A stretch of 64,000 nucleotides of DNA from Rubellimicrobium roseum (lineage in GTDB: Bacteria > Pseudomonadota > Alphaproteobacteria > Rhodobacterales > Rhodobacteraceae). Position numbers and translations under genes: made by a program. How positions within the stretch are numbered: the stretch's first letter is position 1; each line of letters begins with the position of its first letter. This document shows, one piece after another, positions 15,831 through 23,242 of this stretch. The notes beneath the pieces were generated by a model, which was not told the origin of the DNA, did no database searches, and worked only from the letters and a program-made list of their open reading frames with translations. The stretch spans positions 62,001-126,000 of the forward strand of contig NZ_VDFV01000005.1 of NCBI RefSeq assembly GCF_006152145.1. The letters are read 5' to 3'.

Positions 15831-16706
15831 ATGACCTATGACCTTGCCATCGGGGACCGAGCCTATTCGAGTTGGTCCTTGCGCGGCTGGCTTCTTCTCG
15901 ACGCCTTCGGGCTAGCGGTGCGGACCCACTCGGCACGCCTCTACAGCGACGACCTCGCGAACGTGCTGCGCGACTTCGCCCCCGCCCGCACCGTGCCGGC
16001 GCTGCGCCTTCCTGACGGGACGGTGGTGATGGAAAGCCTCGCCATCGCCGAGGAACTGGCCTCGCGCCACCCCGAGGCGGGGCTCTGGCCCCAGGACCCA
16101 CGCGCCCGCGCCGTCGCCCGCTCGCTCGCGGCCGAGATGCACGCGGGCTTCTTGCAGCTGCGCGGCCAGTGCCCGATGAACCTGCGTGCCGCCTACCGGG
16201 ACTGGCCCCTGACCTCAGGCCTTCGCGCCGACCTCGACCGCCTGGAGGAGATCTGGTCCTGGGCGCGCGCGACCCTTGGGGGCGAAGGGCCTTGGCTCTG
16301 CGGTTCCTACTCGGCGGCCGACGCCTTCTTCGCGCCCGTGGCAAGCCGGATCGCCACCTACGACCTGCCGGTCTCCGACACCGCCCGCGCCTATGTCGCC
16401 GCGCATCTGGCGCATCCCTCGTTCCGCCGCTGGCGCGCCATGGCTTTGGTGGACGGACCCGACCAGCCGGTCTACGCCCGCGAGCAGCCCCGCCGCCCCT
16501 GGCCGGGCCCCGAGCCCCTGCCTGCCCGCGCCATTCATGAGGGGACACCCGAGAACGCGGCCTGCCTCTACTCCGGCCGACCGGTCACCCATCTTCTGGA
16601 GGCCGGGGGCCGCATCTTCGGCTTCTGCAACGCCTTCTGCCGCGACAAGACCGTGGCCGACCCGCTGGCCTGGGGGTCTTTCGTCTCGGCCTGGGGCGTC
16701 CGTTAA
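15831..16706 (+). CDS. glutathione S-transferase family protein
   Basis: A 291-residue cytosolic protein. An N-terminal thioredoxin-like domain (DRAYSSWSLRGWLLLDAFGL, then ARTVPALRLPDGTVVMESLA with the glutathione-binding ES) is followed by the helical GST C-domain (DPRARAVARSLAAEMHAGFL, GSYSAADAFFAPVASRI). The last ~65 residues are an extra extension after the canonical fold (AIHEGTPENAACLYSGRPVT and a Cys-containing FGFCNAFCRDK), which makes it longer than a typical ~220-residue GST. GGAGG precedes the ATG. The substrate is unknown. Confidence 0.85.
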   Translation: MTYDLAIGDRAYSSWSLRGWLLLDAFGLAVRTHSARLYSDDLANVLRDFAPARTVPALRLPDGTVVMESLAIAEELASRHPEAGLWPQDPRARAVARSLAAEMHAGFLQLRGQCPMNLRAAYRDWPLTSGLRADLDRLEEIWSWARATLGGEGPWLCGSYSAADAFFAPVASRIATYDLPVSDTARAYVAAHLAHPSFRRWRAMALVDGPDQPVYAREQPRRPWPGPEPLPARAIHEGTPENAACLYSGRPVTHLLEAGGRIFGFCNAFCRDKTVADPLAWGSFVSAWGVR

Positions 16707-16717
16707 CCCTTCGCTAA
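16703..16717 (+). promoter_or_regulatory. CtrA box in front of comM
   Basis: TTAACCCTTCGCTAA fits TTAA-N7-TTAA with one mismatch and continues CC. It overlaps the stop codon of the GST gene and lies 44 bp before the comM ATG. Competence genes including comM are reported as CtrA-dependent in Rhodobacter capsulatus, so the site makes biological sense. Direct binding here is inferred. Confidence 0.6.
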
Positions 16718-16760
16718 CCATTCGCGCCCATCCTGGCGCGGGAACAGGGGAGCGGATGGC

Positions 16761-18275
16761 ATGGTCGCGCTGGCCTATACGGTGGCGTTCGAAGGCGTGG
16801 AGGCGCGGCTGGTCGAGGTGCAGTGCGCCGTCGCGCCGGGTATGCCGGCCTTCGGAATCGTCGGCCTGCCCGATAAGGCCGTTTCTGAAGCGCGTGAACG
16901 GGTGCGCGCCGCCCTGACCGAAATGGCCATCGCGCTGCCCTCCAAGCGGATCACGGTGAACCTCTCGCCGGCCGACCTGCCCAAGGAGGGTTCGCATTTC
17001 GACCTTCCCATCGCGCTGGCGCTGCTCGCGGCGCTCGACGTTCTTCCGCGCGAGGACGTGGCTCGGACCGTCGCCTTGGGCGAGCTCTCGCTCGGCGGCC
17101 AGCTCGTGCCGGTCTTGGGCGCCCTTCCCGCCGCCATGGCCGCGGCCGAGGAAGGGCGCACGCTGCTCTGCCCCCAAGCCTCGGGCGCCGAGGCTGCCTG
17201 GGTGGGCGCCGTGGAGGTGATCGGCGCGGGGTCGCTCGCCGAGGTCGTCCGGCATTTCACCGGCGACGCCCCCATCTCGCCATCGCAGCCCGGCGAAGTC
17301 GTCGAGGCTCCCTTTTCCCGCGACCTGCGCGACGTGAAGGGTCAGGAAAGGGCCAAGCGCGCCCTAGAGATCGCCGCGGCGGGGCGGCACCACCTGCTGC
17401 TCGTGGGATCGCCCGGGTCGGGCAAGTCGATGCTGGCGGCGCGGCTCCCCGGCATCCTGCCGCCGCTCGCCCCGGTCGAGGCGCTGGAAACATCGATGAT
17501 CCACTCCCTTGCCGGACTCCTGACCGAAGGAGGCATCAGCCGGACGCGTCCTTTCCGCGAACCCCACCACACCGCAAGCATGGCCGCCATCATCGGGGGT
17601 GGGCGGGGGGCGAAGCCGGGCGAGGTCAGCCTCGCCCACAACGGCGTGCTCTTCCTCGACGAGTTCCCCGAGTTTCCCAAATCGGTGCTGGAAACGCTGC
17701 GCCAACCCATCGAGACCGGTGAGGTCGTGGTCGCCCGCGCCAACGCCCATGTGCGCTATCCCTGCCGGTTTCTTCTGGTGGCGGCTGCCAATCCCTGCCG
17801 CTGCGGGCACCTGGGCGATGCGGGCCGCTCCTGCGCGAAGGCGCCCCTGTGTGGCGAGGATTACATGGGCCGCATCTCGGGGCCGCTGATGGACCGCTTC
17901 GACCTGCGGGTCGAGGTGCCGCCCGTCGCCTTCCAGGATCTCGACCTGCCCGCCTCGGGCGAATCCTCCCAAGAGGTCGGCGCACGCATCGCCCGCGCCC
18001 GCGCCTTGCAGGCTCGCCGTTTTGCCGGCCAGGTCAGGGTGCGGCTCAACGCCGATGCCGAAGGACGCCTTCTGGAGGAGATTGCCGAGCCCTGCGCCGA
18101 GGGGCGCGACCTTCTGGGCAGGGTGGCCGAGCGGATCGGATTGTCGGCGCGGGGCTACCACCGCGTGCTGCGAGTCGCACGCACGATCGCCGACCTCGAC
18201 GGCGCAGAGCGAGTCCGCCGCCCCCATGTGGCCGAAGCCGTCGGTTACCGCCTCGCCTTCTCGCGAGAGGTCTGA
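16761..18275 (+). CDS. comM: ComM/YifB-family Mg-chelatase-like AAA ATPase (competence-related helicase)
   Basis: 504 residues, full length for the family. The N-terminal Lon-like domain has VEVQCAVAPGMPAFGIVGLP and ITVNLSPADLPKEGSHFDLP. The central AAA+ module has Walker A GSPGSGKSMLAARLPGILPP at about residues 216-235, Walker B GVLFLDEFPEF and CRFLLVAAANPCRCG. The C-terminal lid has SARGYHRVLRVARTIADL. ComM promotes branch migration during integration of transforming DNA; in Rhodobacterales it serves uptake of gene-transfer-agent DNA. A start 5 nt upstream is out of frame. The CtrA box upstream agrees with this role. Confidence 0.95.
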   Translation: MVALAYTVAFEGVEARLVEVQCAVAPGMPAFGIVGLPDKAVSEARERVRAALTEMAIALPSKRITVNLSPADLPKEGSHFDLPIALALLAALDVLPREDVARTVALGELSLGGQLVPVLGALPAAMAAAEEGRTLLCPQASGAEAAWVGAVEVIGAGSLAEVVRHFTGDAPISPSQPGEVVEAPFSRDLRDVKGQERAKRALEIAAAGRHHLLLVGSPGSGKSMLAARLPGILPPLAPVEALETSMIHSLAGLLTEGGISRTRPFREPHHTASMAAIIGGGRGAKPGEVSLAHNGVLFLDEFPEFPKSVLETLRQPIETGEVVVARANAHVRYPCRFLLVAAANPCRCGHLGDAGRSCAKAPLCGEDYMGRISGPLMDRFDLRVEVPPVAFQDLDLPASGESSQEVGARIARARALQARRFAGQVRVRLNADAEGRLLEEIAEPCAEGRDLLGRVAERIGLSARGYHRVLRVARTIADLDGAERVRRPHVAEAVGYRLAFSREV

Positions 18276-18295
18276 CAGCCCACCTGCCAGGAACT

Positions 18296-18328
18296 GAAAA
18301 ACGGCGGACCCCGCAGGTGTCCGCCGTT
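18296..18328 (-). terminator. intrinsic terminator of the minus-strand gene at 18353
   Basis: A perfect 10-bp stem, AACGGCGGAC (18300-18309) with GTCCGCCGTT (18319-18328), around a 9-nt loop. Read on the minus strand it is followed by TTTTTCAG. It may also stop comM transcription from the other side, though without a T tract. Confidence 0.8.
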
Positions 18329-18352
18329 CATGACGTCACAGGTCGTGCGATC

Positions 18353-19504
18353 TCAGGCGGCTTCGGCCTGCGGCACCTGCGCGACGGCGGCCGCGCGCAT
18401 CAGATCGTAGAGTTCGAGCATGTCGGCCACGGCCTGCTTTTCGTCCTCGGCCAGTTCGACCTCGCAGAAGTAGGGGTCGCCCTTGTAGCGCAGCGTCACA
18501 TCGCGCGCGCCTGCCATCGAACGCAGCACCTCGACTTGATAGAACGTAGCCTGCTCGTCCCGCCACTCCCAGCCAAGGGCGTCGGCATCGATCTTGTAGG
18601 CCCCTTCGGTCAACGTCTCGGTCATCCCGTCGTAGATGACCTCGATGCCCTGCACCGCGATCCGGGATTCGCCCAGCCAGTTGGTGCGCAGACGGAACCA
18701 GGGCTGCCCGTCCTCCTTGCAGCCGATGTAGAGCCAGATGGGCAGCCGCACGTCGTCGAAGCGCGGATTGTAGGGGTGGTTATACCAGACGGTGCCGGGC
18801 TCGAAGCGGTCCTCGTCGCGGGTGAGTTGCGCCAACAGGTCCTTGCGCCGGTCCTCCAGCGCGCCCTGGAAGCGCAGGACGCGCGCGGCATAGTCGGCGT
18901 TGGCCGGGTCGAGCATCGCAAGCAGACGATAGCCCCCCAGGCCAGCCCGAACCTCGCGCTCGGGAAGCGCGCGCAGCCTGTCGAGCGCCGGGCCCTCGAC
19001 CACGGCGGCCAGCTCCGCAAGCCCGAGGCCCCGGCCGGCATGGCCCTGGACGCAAGCCAGTGCCCGATCCCACTGCAAGGCGCCGACCAGCGAAAGCAGC
19101 TCGGCCCGCTGCTCCTCGGTCAGGCCCGAGGTCGTCGCCTCGGCCAGGGCCACGGGGGCGATCGGGCGCGGAGCCTTCGGCTTTCCGCCCGCAGGGGCGA
19201 CGCGGCGAACCTTGACGGTCGCGCGCGGCTCCTCGACGACCCCAGCCGGCTCCGACATGGGGACGAACGGGACCACCACCGTTTCATCCAAAGGCAGGGG
19301 CTTCAGGGCCACCATCTGCGCCGGCACGATCTCGATGGGACCGTCGGGCAGCAGCGCCACGTCGGGCCGCAGGGGCTCGGGCCGCTTGCGGCCCTTGGGG
19401 GCCTTGCGGCGCCGGGCGATCTGGACCGACCCATATAGGGCCCCGGATGCGGCGAGGGCGCTGACGGCACCTGCGACGCCCATGGCGGTATCGATCTGAA
19501 ACAT
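18353..19504 (-). CDS. conserved hypothetical protein with N-terminal membrane segment (383 aa)
   Basis: The protein starts MFQIDTAMGVAGAVSALAAS, giving one probable N-terminal membrane helix (about residues 7-28), then a basic stretch ARRRKAPKGRKR. A Pro/Val-rich linker (to about residue 120) leads to a helical middle and an acidic C-terminal domain with VWYNHPYNPRFDDVRLPIWL and many aromatic and acidic residues. The ATG at 19504 was chosen because it begins the hydrophobic segment; an upstream ATG would add 8 residues. No catalytic motif or known domain is recognised. It follows gshB on the same strand after a 109-bp gap containing a hairpin. Confidence 0.65.
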   Translation of the reverse strand: MFQIDTAMGVAGAVSALAASGALYGSVQIARRRKAPKGRKRPEPLRPDVALLPDGPIEIVPAQMVALKPLPLDETVVVPFVPMSEPAGVVEEPRATVKVRRVAPAGGKPKAPRPIAPVALAEATTSGLTEEQRAELLSLVGALQWDRALACVQGHAGRGLGLAELAAVVEGPALDRLRALPEREVRAGLGGYRLLAMLDPANADYAARVLRFQGALEDRRKDLLAQLTRDEDRFEPGTVWYNHPYNPRFDDVRLPIWLYIGCKEDGQPWFRLRTNWLGESRIAVQGIEVIYDGMTETLTEGAYKIDADALGWEWRDEQATFYQVEVLRSMAGARDVTLRYKGDPYFCEVELAEDEKQAVADMLELYDLMRAAAVAQVPQAEAA

Positions 19505-19526
19505 GCGGTTCACTCCCCGGCCTGCC

Positions 19527-19554
19527 ATGGCCGGGTGGGGCTCACCCCGGCCAT
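19527..19554. other. strong inverted repeat between gshB and the downstream gene
   Basis: ATGGCCGGG (19527-19535) pairs with CCCGGCCAT (19546-19554), with further inner pairing. No T tract follows on either strand. It could be a leader hairpin of the gene at 19504 or an attenuation/processing element after gshB. Confidence 0.4.
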
Positions 19555-19613
19555 CCTCTTGGGGTGATGGTCAACGCCAAACCGCGCAACAATGCGGCGG
19601 TGGCGTGGATTTT

Positions 19614-20570
19614 TCAGGGGGCTTCCCGGCCGCTCCGGCGACGCTCCACTGCACTCCACACCAAAGCTGCCGCATTTGTGCCATCGAAACGCTCCAGCTC
19701 TTGGATCCCCGTCGGAGAGGTGACGTTGATCTCGGTCAGCCAGTCGCCGATCACGTCGATGCCGACGAAGACCAGCCCCTTCTCGCGCAGGGTGGGTCCG
19801 ATGCGGGCGCAGATCTCGCGGTCGCGGTCGGTGACGGCAACGGGCTCGGGCCGCCCGCCCACGTGCATGTTGGAGCGCGTCTCTCCCTTGGCGGGCACGC
19901 GATTGATGGCACCCACGCATTCGCCGTCCACGAGGATCACCCGCTTGTCGCCGTTCTTCACCTCGGGGAGGTACTTCTGCACGATCAACGGCTCGCGCGA
20001 GAAGCCGGTGAAGAGTTCGAAAAGCGAGGCGAGGTTGCCGTCGTCCATCGAGAGCTTGAACACCCCCGCGCCCCCGTTGCCGTACAGCGGCTTGAGGATG
20101 ATGTCGCCGTGCCGCTCACGAAATGCGCGCAGGGTGGGGAGGTCGCGCGCGATGGCGGTCGGCGGCGTGAGGTCGGGGAAGCGCAGCACGAGGAGCTTCT
20201 CGGGCGAGTTGCGCACCCAGTTGGGGTCGTTCACCACCAGCGTCCGGGGATGGATCATCTCCAGCAGGTGCGTGGTGGTGATGTAGTTCATGTCGAAGGG
20301 CGGGTCCTGTCGCAGCCAGACCACGTCGAAGCTCGACAGGTCCACTTCGATCTCCGAACCCAGCGTGAAGTGGTCGCCCTGCACCCGTCGCACCGAAAGC
20401 GGCCAGCCCCGGGCCATGACGCGCCCCTCCTGGTAGGAGAGCCGGTCGGGCGTGTAGTAGAAGAGCTCGTGCCCCCGCTCCTGCGCCTCGAGCGCGATGC
20501 GGAAGGTGGAGTCGGCGTTGATGTTGACCGCTCCGATGGGGTCCATCTGGAACGCGACCTTGAGACCCAT
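19614..20570 (-). CDS. gshB: glutathione synthetase
   Basis: 318 residues, the usual GshB size. It joins gamma-glutamylcysteine and glycine with ATP. Recognisable segments are [20 protein letters not shown] at the start, the substrate-binding [15 protein letters not shown], the ATP-grasp [27 protein letters not shown], and the C-terminal [24 protein letters not shown] lies 6 nt before the ATG at 20570. The order rsmI-yraN-gshB on one strand is common in alphaproteobacteria. Confidence 0.97.
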   Translation of the reverse strand: MGLKVAFQMDPIGAVNINADSTFRIALEAQERGHELFYYTPDRLSYQEGRVMARGWPLSVRRVQGDHFTLGSEIEVDLSSFDVVWLRQDPPFDMNYITTTHLLEMIHPRTLVVNDPNWVRNSPEKLLVLRFPDLTPPTAIARDLPTLRAFRERHGDIILKPLYGNGGAGVFKLSMDDGNLASLFELFTGFSREPLIVQKYLPEVKNGDKRVILVDGECVGAINRVPAKGETRSNMHVGGRPEPVAVTDRDREICARIGPTLREKGLVFVGIDVIGDWLTEINVTSPTGIQELERFDGTNAAALVWSAVERRRSGREAP

Positions 20571-20711
20571 GCGGCCCTCCCTTGCTGGCCTCCGCTTCAT
20601 GGCGCAGCCATCGAAGCACGGCAAGGCGCAGCAGGGCCAGCCAGCGGGGCGCGGCGGGACGGCCCCGTCGGAACGGAGGATCGGGGCGCCGACTTGGCCC
20701 CGCGAACGGGA

Positions 20712-21113
20712 TCAGTAATCCTCGCCGAAGGCGTTTTCGATCACCCTGACCCGCCCCATCGCGTCCACGAGCGCGAGGTCGAAGCGCAGATCGGTCAGCG
20801 CGCCCCGGGGTTCGCCCGCGCAGAAGGCCTGGGCGGCGGCGCAGAGGCGGTCCATCTGGCGCCGGCCCAGCCGATGCGCGGCGGCGTCGAAGTTCCGGGC
20901 CTTTTTCACCTCCACCACGACCACGGTCGCAGCCTCGCGGAGGATCAGGTCGACCTCGCCCCAAGGGCTGCGCCAGCGCCGTGCGACGACAGCACCACCC
21001 CGGGCCTCGTACCAACGGGCGACGGCCTCCTCGGCCATCGCGCCGCTCCGCCAGGCTAGCCCGCCGCGCTCGGCTCGCTGCGCCGCCGTAGGGATGGTCG
21101 CTCCACCTGCCAT
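20712..21113 (-). CDS. YraN family protein (UPF0102, endonuclease-like fold)
   Basis: 133 residues. The conserved core is visible: GAMAEEAVARWYEARGGAVV, then RSPWGEVDLILREAATVVVV with the E-V-D-L and EVK signature (VEVKKARNF) of the restriction-endonuclease-like UPF0102 family, and AAAQAFCAGEPR. Possible nuclease activity on recombination intermediates is a family-level suggestion only. The ATG starts 1 base after the rsmI stop, so the two are one transcript. Confidence 0.9.
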   Translation of the reverse strand: MAGGATIPTAAQRAERGGLAWRSGAMAEEAVARWYEARGGAVVARRWRSPWGEVDLILREAATVVVVEVKKARNFDAAAHRLGRRQMDRLCAAAQAFCAGEPRGALTDLRFDLALVDAMGRVRVIENAFGEDY

Positions 21114-21114
21114 C

Positions 21115-21966
21115 TCAATCCTCTCTCATCCCTAGCGCAAGCTGATAGACCCTCTGCCGCGGCAGCCCCAGTGCCCCGGCCACCGCCGTTGCCGCGTCCT
21201 TCATCCGCATCGTCCGCATCGCCTCGGCCAGACGGGCGCGGATGTCCTCTTCCGTCACCTCGCGCGCCCCGCCCCGGCCGACCACGACGACCACCTCGCC
21301 CCGCACCTCGTCGTCGAGGCCCGCGAGCAACGCGCCGAGCGTCCCCCGCCGCACCTCCTCGAATCGCTTGGTGAGCTCGCGGCAGATCGCGGCCTCGCGT
21401 TCTCCCAAGACTGCCACGAGATCGGTTAACAAGGCGTGAATGCGCTTGGGGGACTCGTAGAGCACCAGCGTCGCGGGCACCGGGGCCAGTTCCGCAATGG
21501 CGGCGCGGCGGGCGGATTCGGTCGTGGGCAGGAAGCCGACGAAGAGGAAACGGTCGGCCGGCAGCCCCGCCACCGCGAGCGCAGCCAGCAGCGCTGAAGG
21601 ACCGGGCGCCGCCGTCACCGGCAATCCCCGCGCGATGGCGGCGCGGGCGAGCGTGAAGCCCGGGTCCGAGACGAGCGGGGTTCCCGCCTCAGAGACGTAG
21701 ACCACCGAGGCGCCTCCCGCGATTGCCTCCACGAGACCTTCGATCACGCCTTCCCCCGAATGATCGTGGCAGGCCACGAGCCGCCGTCCGTTCAGGGGCA
21801 CGCCGTGGATGTCCATGAGCTTGCGGGCCGAGCGCGTGTCCTCGGCCGCGATCATGTCGGCGTCCCGCAGAAGGTCGAGCGTCCGCAACGTGATGTCGCG
21901 CGCCGCGCCGATGGGCGTCGCGGCAAGGTAGAGCCCGGCGGAAAGTGGCACCTTTGCGTCGTTCAC
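21115..21966 (-). CDS. rsmI: 16S rRNA (cytidine(1402)-2'-O)-methyltransferase
   Basis: 283 residues of the tetrapyrrole-methylase-fold RsmI family. GLYLAATPIGAARDITLRTL opens the SAM-binding fold; AEDTRSARKLMDIHG, SEAGTPLVSDPGFTLARAAI and TAAPGPSALLAALAVAGLPA are the family motifs; VLYESPKRIHALLTDL and CRELTKRFEEVRRGTL follow. It 2'-O-methylates C1402 in the ribosomal P site. It is divergent from the LpoA-like gene at 22058, a neighbourhood also seen in enterobacteria (yraL-yraM-yraN). Confidence 0.96.
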   Translation of the reverse strand: MNDAKVPLSAGLYLAATPIGAARDITLRTLDLLRDADMIAAEDTRSARKLMDIHGVPLNGRRLVACHDHSGEGVIEGLVEAIAGGASVVYVSEAGTPLVSDPGFTLARAAIARGLPVTAAPGPSALLAALAVAGLPADRFLFVGFLPTTESARRAAIAELAPVPATLVLYESPKRIHALLTDLVAVLGEREAAICRELTKRFEEVRRGTLGALLAGLDDEVRGEVVVVVGRGGAREVTEEDIRARLAEAMRTMRMKDAATAVAGALGLPRQRVYQLALGMRED

Positions 21967-22057
21967 GGCTGGACCCCCCCTGCCCCGTGCCTATGATGCG
22001 GCCCCAGAAGGCGGGCCGCCGTCCCGCCCAGCCATGAAATGCCAGGGGAGTTCCGCC

Positions 22058-23242
22058 ATGTTCGCAAGGGTTCTCAGCCGCCGCAAGCTGCTCGGGCAGG
22101 CCGCCCTGGGCGCCCTGGCCCTGGCCACCGCCTGCGCGCCGGTGGCTGGCCCCGTCCCCGGCGGCGCCGAGGCCCCGGCTGTCGAGCCCGGCGCGCCCGT
22201 GCCTGTGGCGCTACTGGTTCCGGCCGGCTCGCCCACCGAATCCGATAACTTCGTGGCCCAGAACCTCGAGAACGCGGCCCGCCTCGCGATCGGGGACCTC
22301 AGCGGGGTCGAGATCGACCTGCGGGTCTACGCGACGGGCGGCGATCCGCAGCAGGCGGCGGCCGTGGCCCAGACCGCCGTGGCCGAAGGCGCGGCCATCA
22401 TCCTGGGCCCGCTGCGCGCCGAGGAAGCGAACGCCGTGGGCGTGGCCGTCGCGGACAGCGGCGTCAACGTGCTGGCCTTCTCCAACAACCCCACCATCGC
22501 GGGCGGCAACGTCTTCGTCTTGGGGCCCACCTTCCGCAACAGCGCCGAGCGGCTGATCCGCTACGGGCGTGGCCAGGGGATCGACCGTTACCTCGTGGCC
22601 CACGGCAACGACCTGGGCGGCACGCTCGGGCGGGACGCGATCCAGGCCGCGGCGGCGGCGAACGGAGCGACGGTGACGGGCGTGCAGACTTATCCGCTCT
22701 CGCAGCAGGGCATCCAGCAGGCCGCCTCCGGGATCGCCGCCGCGGCGACCTCGACCGGGGCCCAGGCGATCTTCACCACGGCCGATTCCACCGTCGACCT
22801 GCCCTTCCTCGCCGCGGCGCTGCCCGAGGCGGGGCTTCCGGCCGGCACCGTGCGGATGGTGGGACTCACGCGGTGGGACGTGACGCCCCAGGTGCTGACG
22901 CAGCCCGCGCTGCAGGAGGGTATCTTCGCCATCCCCGACACCACCCTGAGCGAGGCCTTCGAATCGCGCTACGAGGCCGCATACGGCGGGACGCCCCTGC
23001 CCATCGCGGCGCTGGCCTATGACGGGATCGCCGCCATCGGCGCGCTCGCGCAACGGGGGGGCGGGGCGGCGCTGTCGCGCTCGGCTCTCCTCCAGGGGCA
23101 AGGCTTCCAGGGCACGGCGGGGATCTTCCGCTTCCTGCCCGACGGCACCAACCAGCGCGGCCTCGCTGTCGCCACGGTGCGCAACAACCAAGTGGTGATC
23201 CTTGACCCCGCTCCCCGCAGCTTCGCCGGCGCCGGCGCCTGA
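22058..23242 (+). CDS. LpoA-like penicillin-binding protein activator lipoprotein
   Basis: 394 residues. The N-terminus has basic residues, a hydrophobic stretch and a lipobox ending LATAC (lipidated Cys near residue 28). It is followed by a Pro/Ala-rich linker and a periplasmic-binding-protein fold (VALLVPAGSPTESDNFVAQN, EGAAIILGPLRAEEANAVGV, NVLAFSNNPTIAGGNVFVLG). This is the YraM/LpoA C-domain, which activates PBP1a-type synthases in gamma-proteobacteria; the alphaproteobacterial version lacks the TPR half and its function is inferred. The ATG at 22058 is preceded by GGGGAG. The gene's 3' end overlaps the proposed glnD start. Confidence 0.82.
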   Translation: MFARVLSRRKLLGQAALGALALATACAPVAGPVPGGAEAPAVEPGAPVPVALLVPAGSPTESDNFVAQNLENAARLAIGDLSGVEIDLRVYATGGDPQQAAAVAQTAVAEGAAIILGPLRAEEANAVGVAVADSGVNVLAFSNNPTIAGGNVFVLGPTFRNSAERLIRYGRGQGIDRYLVAHGNDLGGTLGRDAIQAAAAANGATVTGVQTYPLSQQGIQQAASGIAAAATSTGAQAIFTTADSTVDLPFLAAALPEAGLPAGTVRMVGLTRWDVTPQVLTQPALQEGIFAIPDTTLSEAFESRYEAAYGGTPLPIAALAYDGIAAIGALAQRGGGAALSRSALLQGQGFQGTAGIFRFLPDGTNQRGLAVATVRNNQVVILDPAPRSFAGAGA

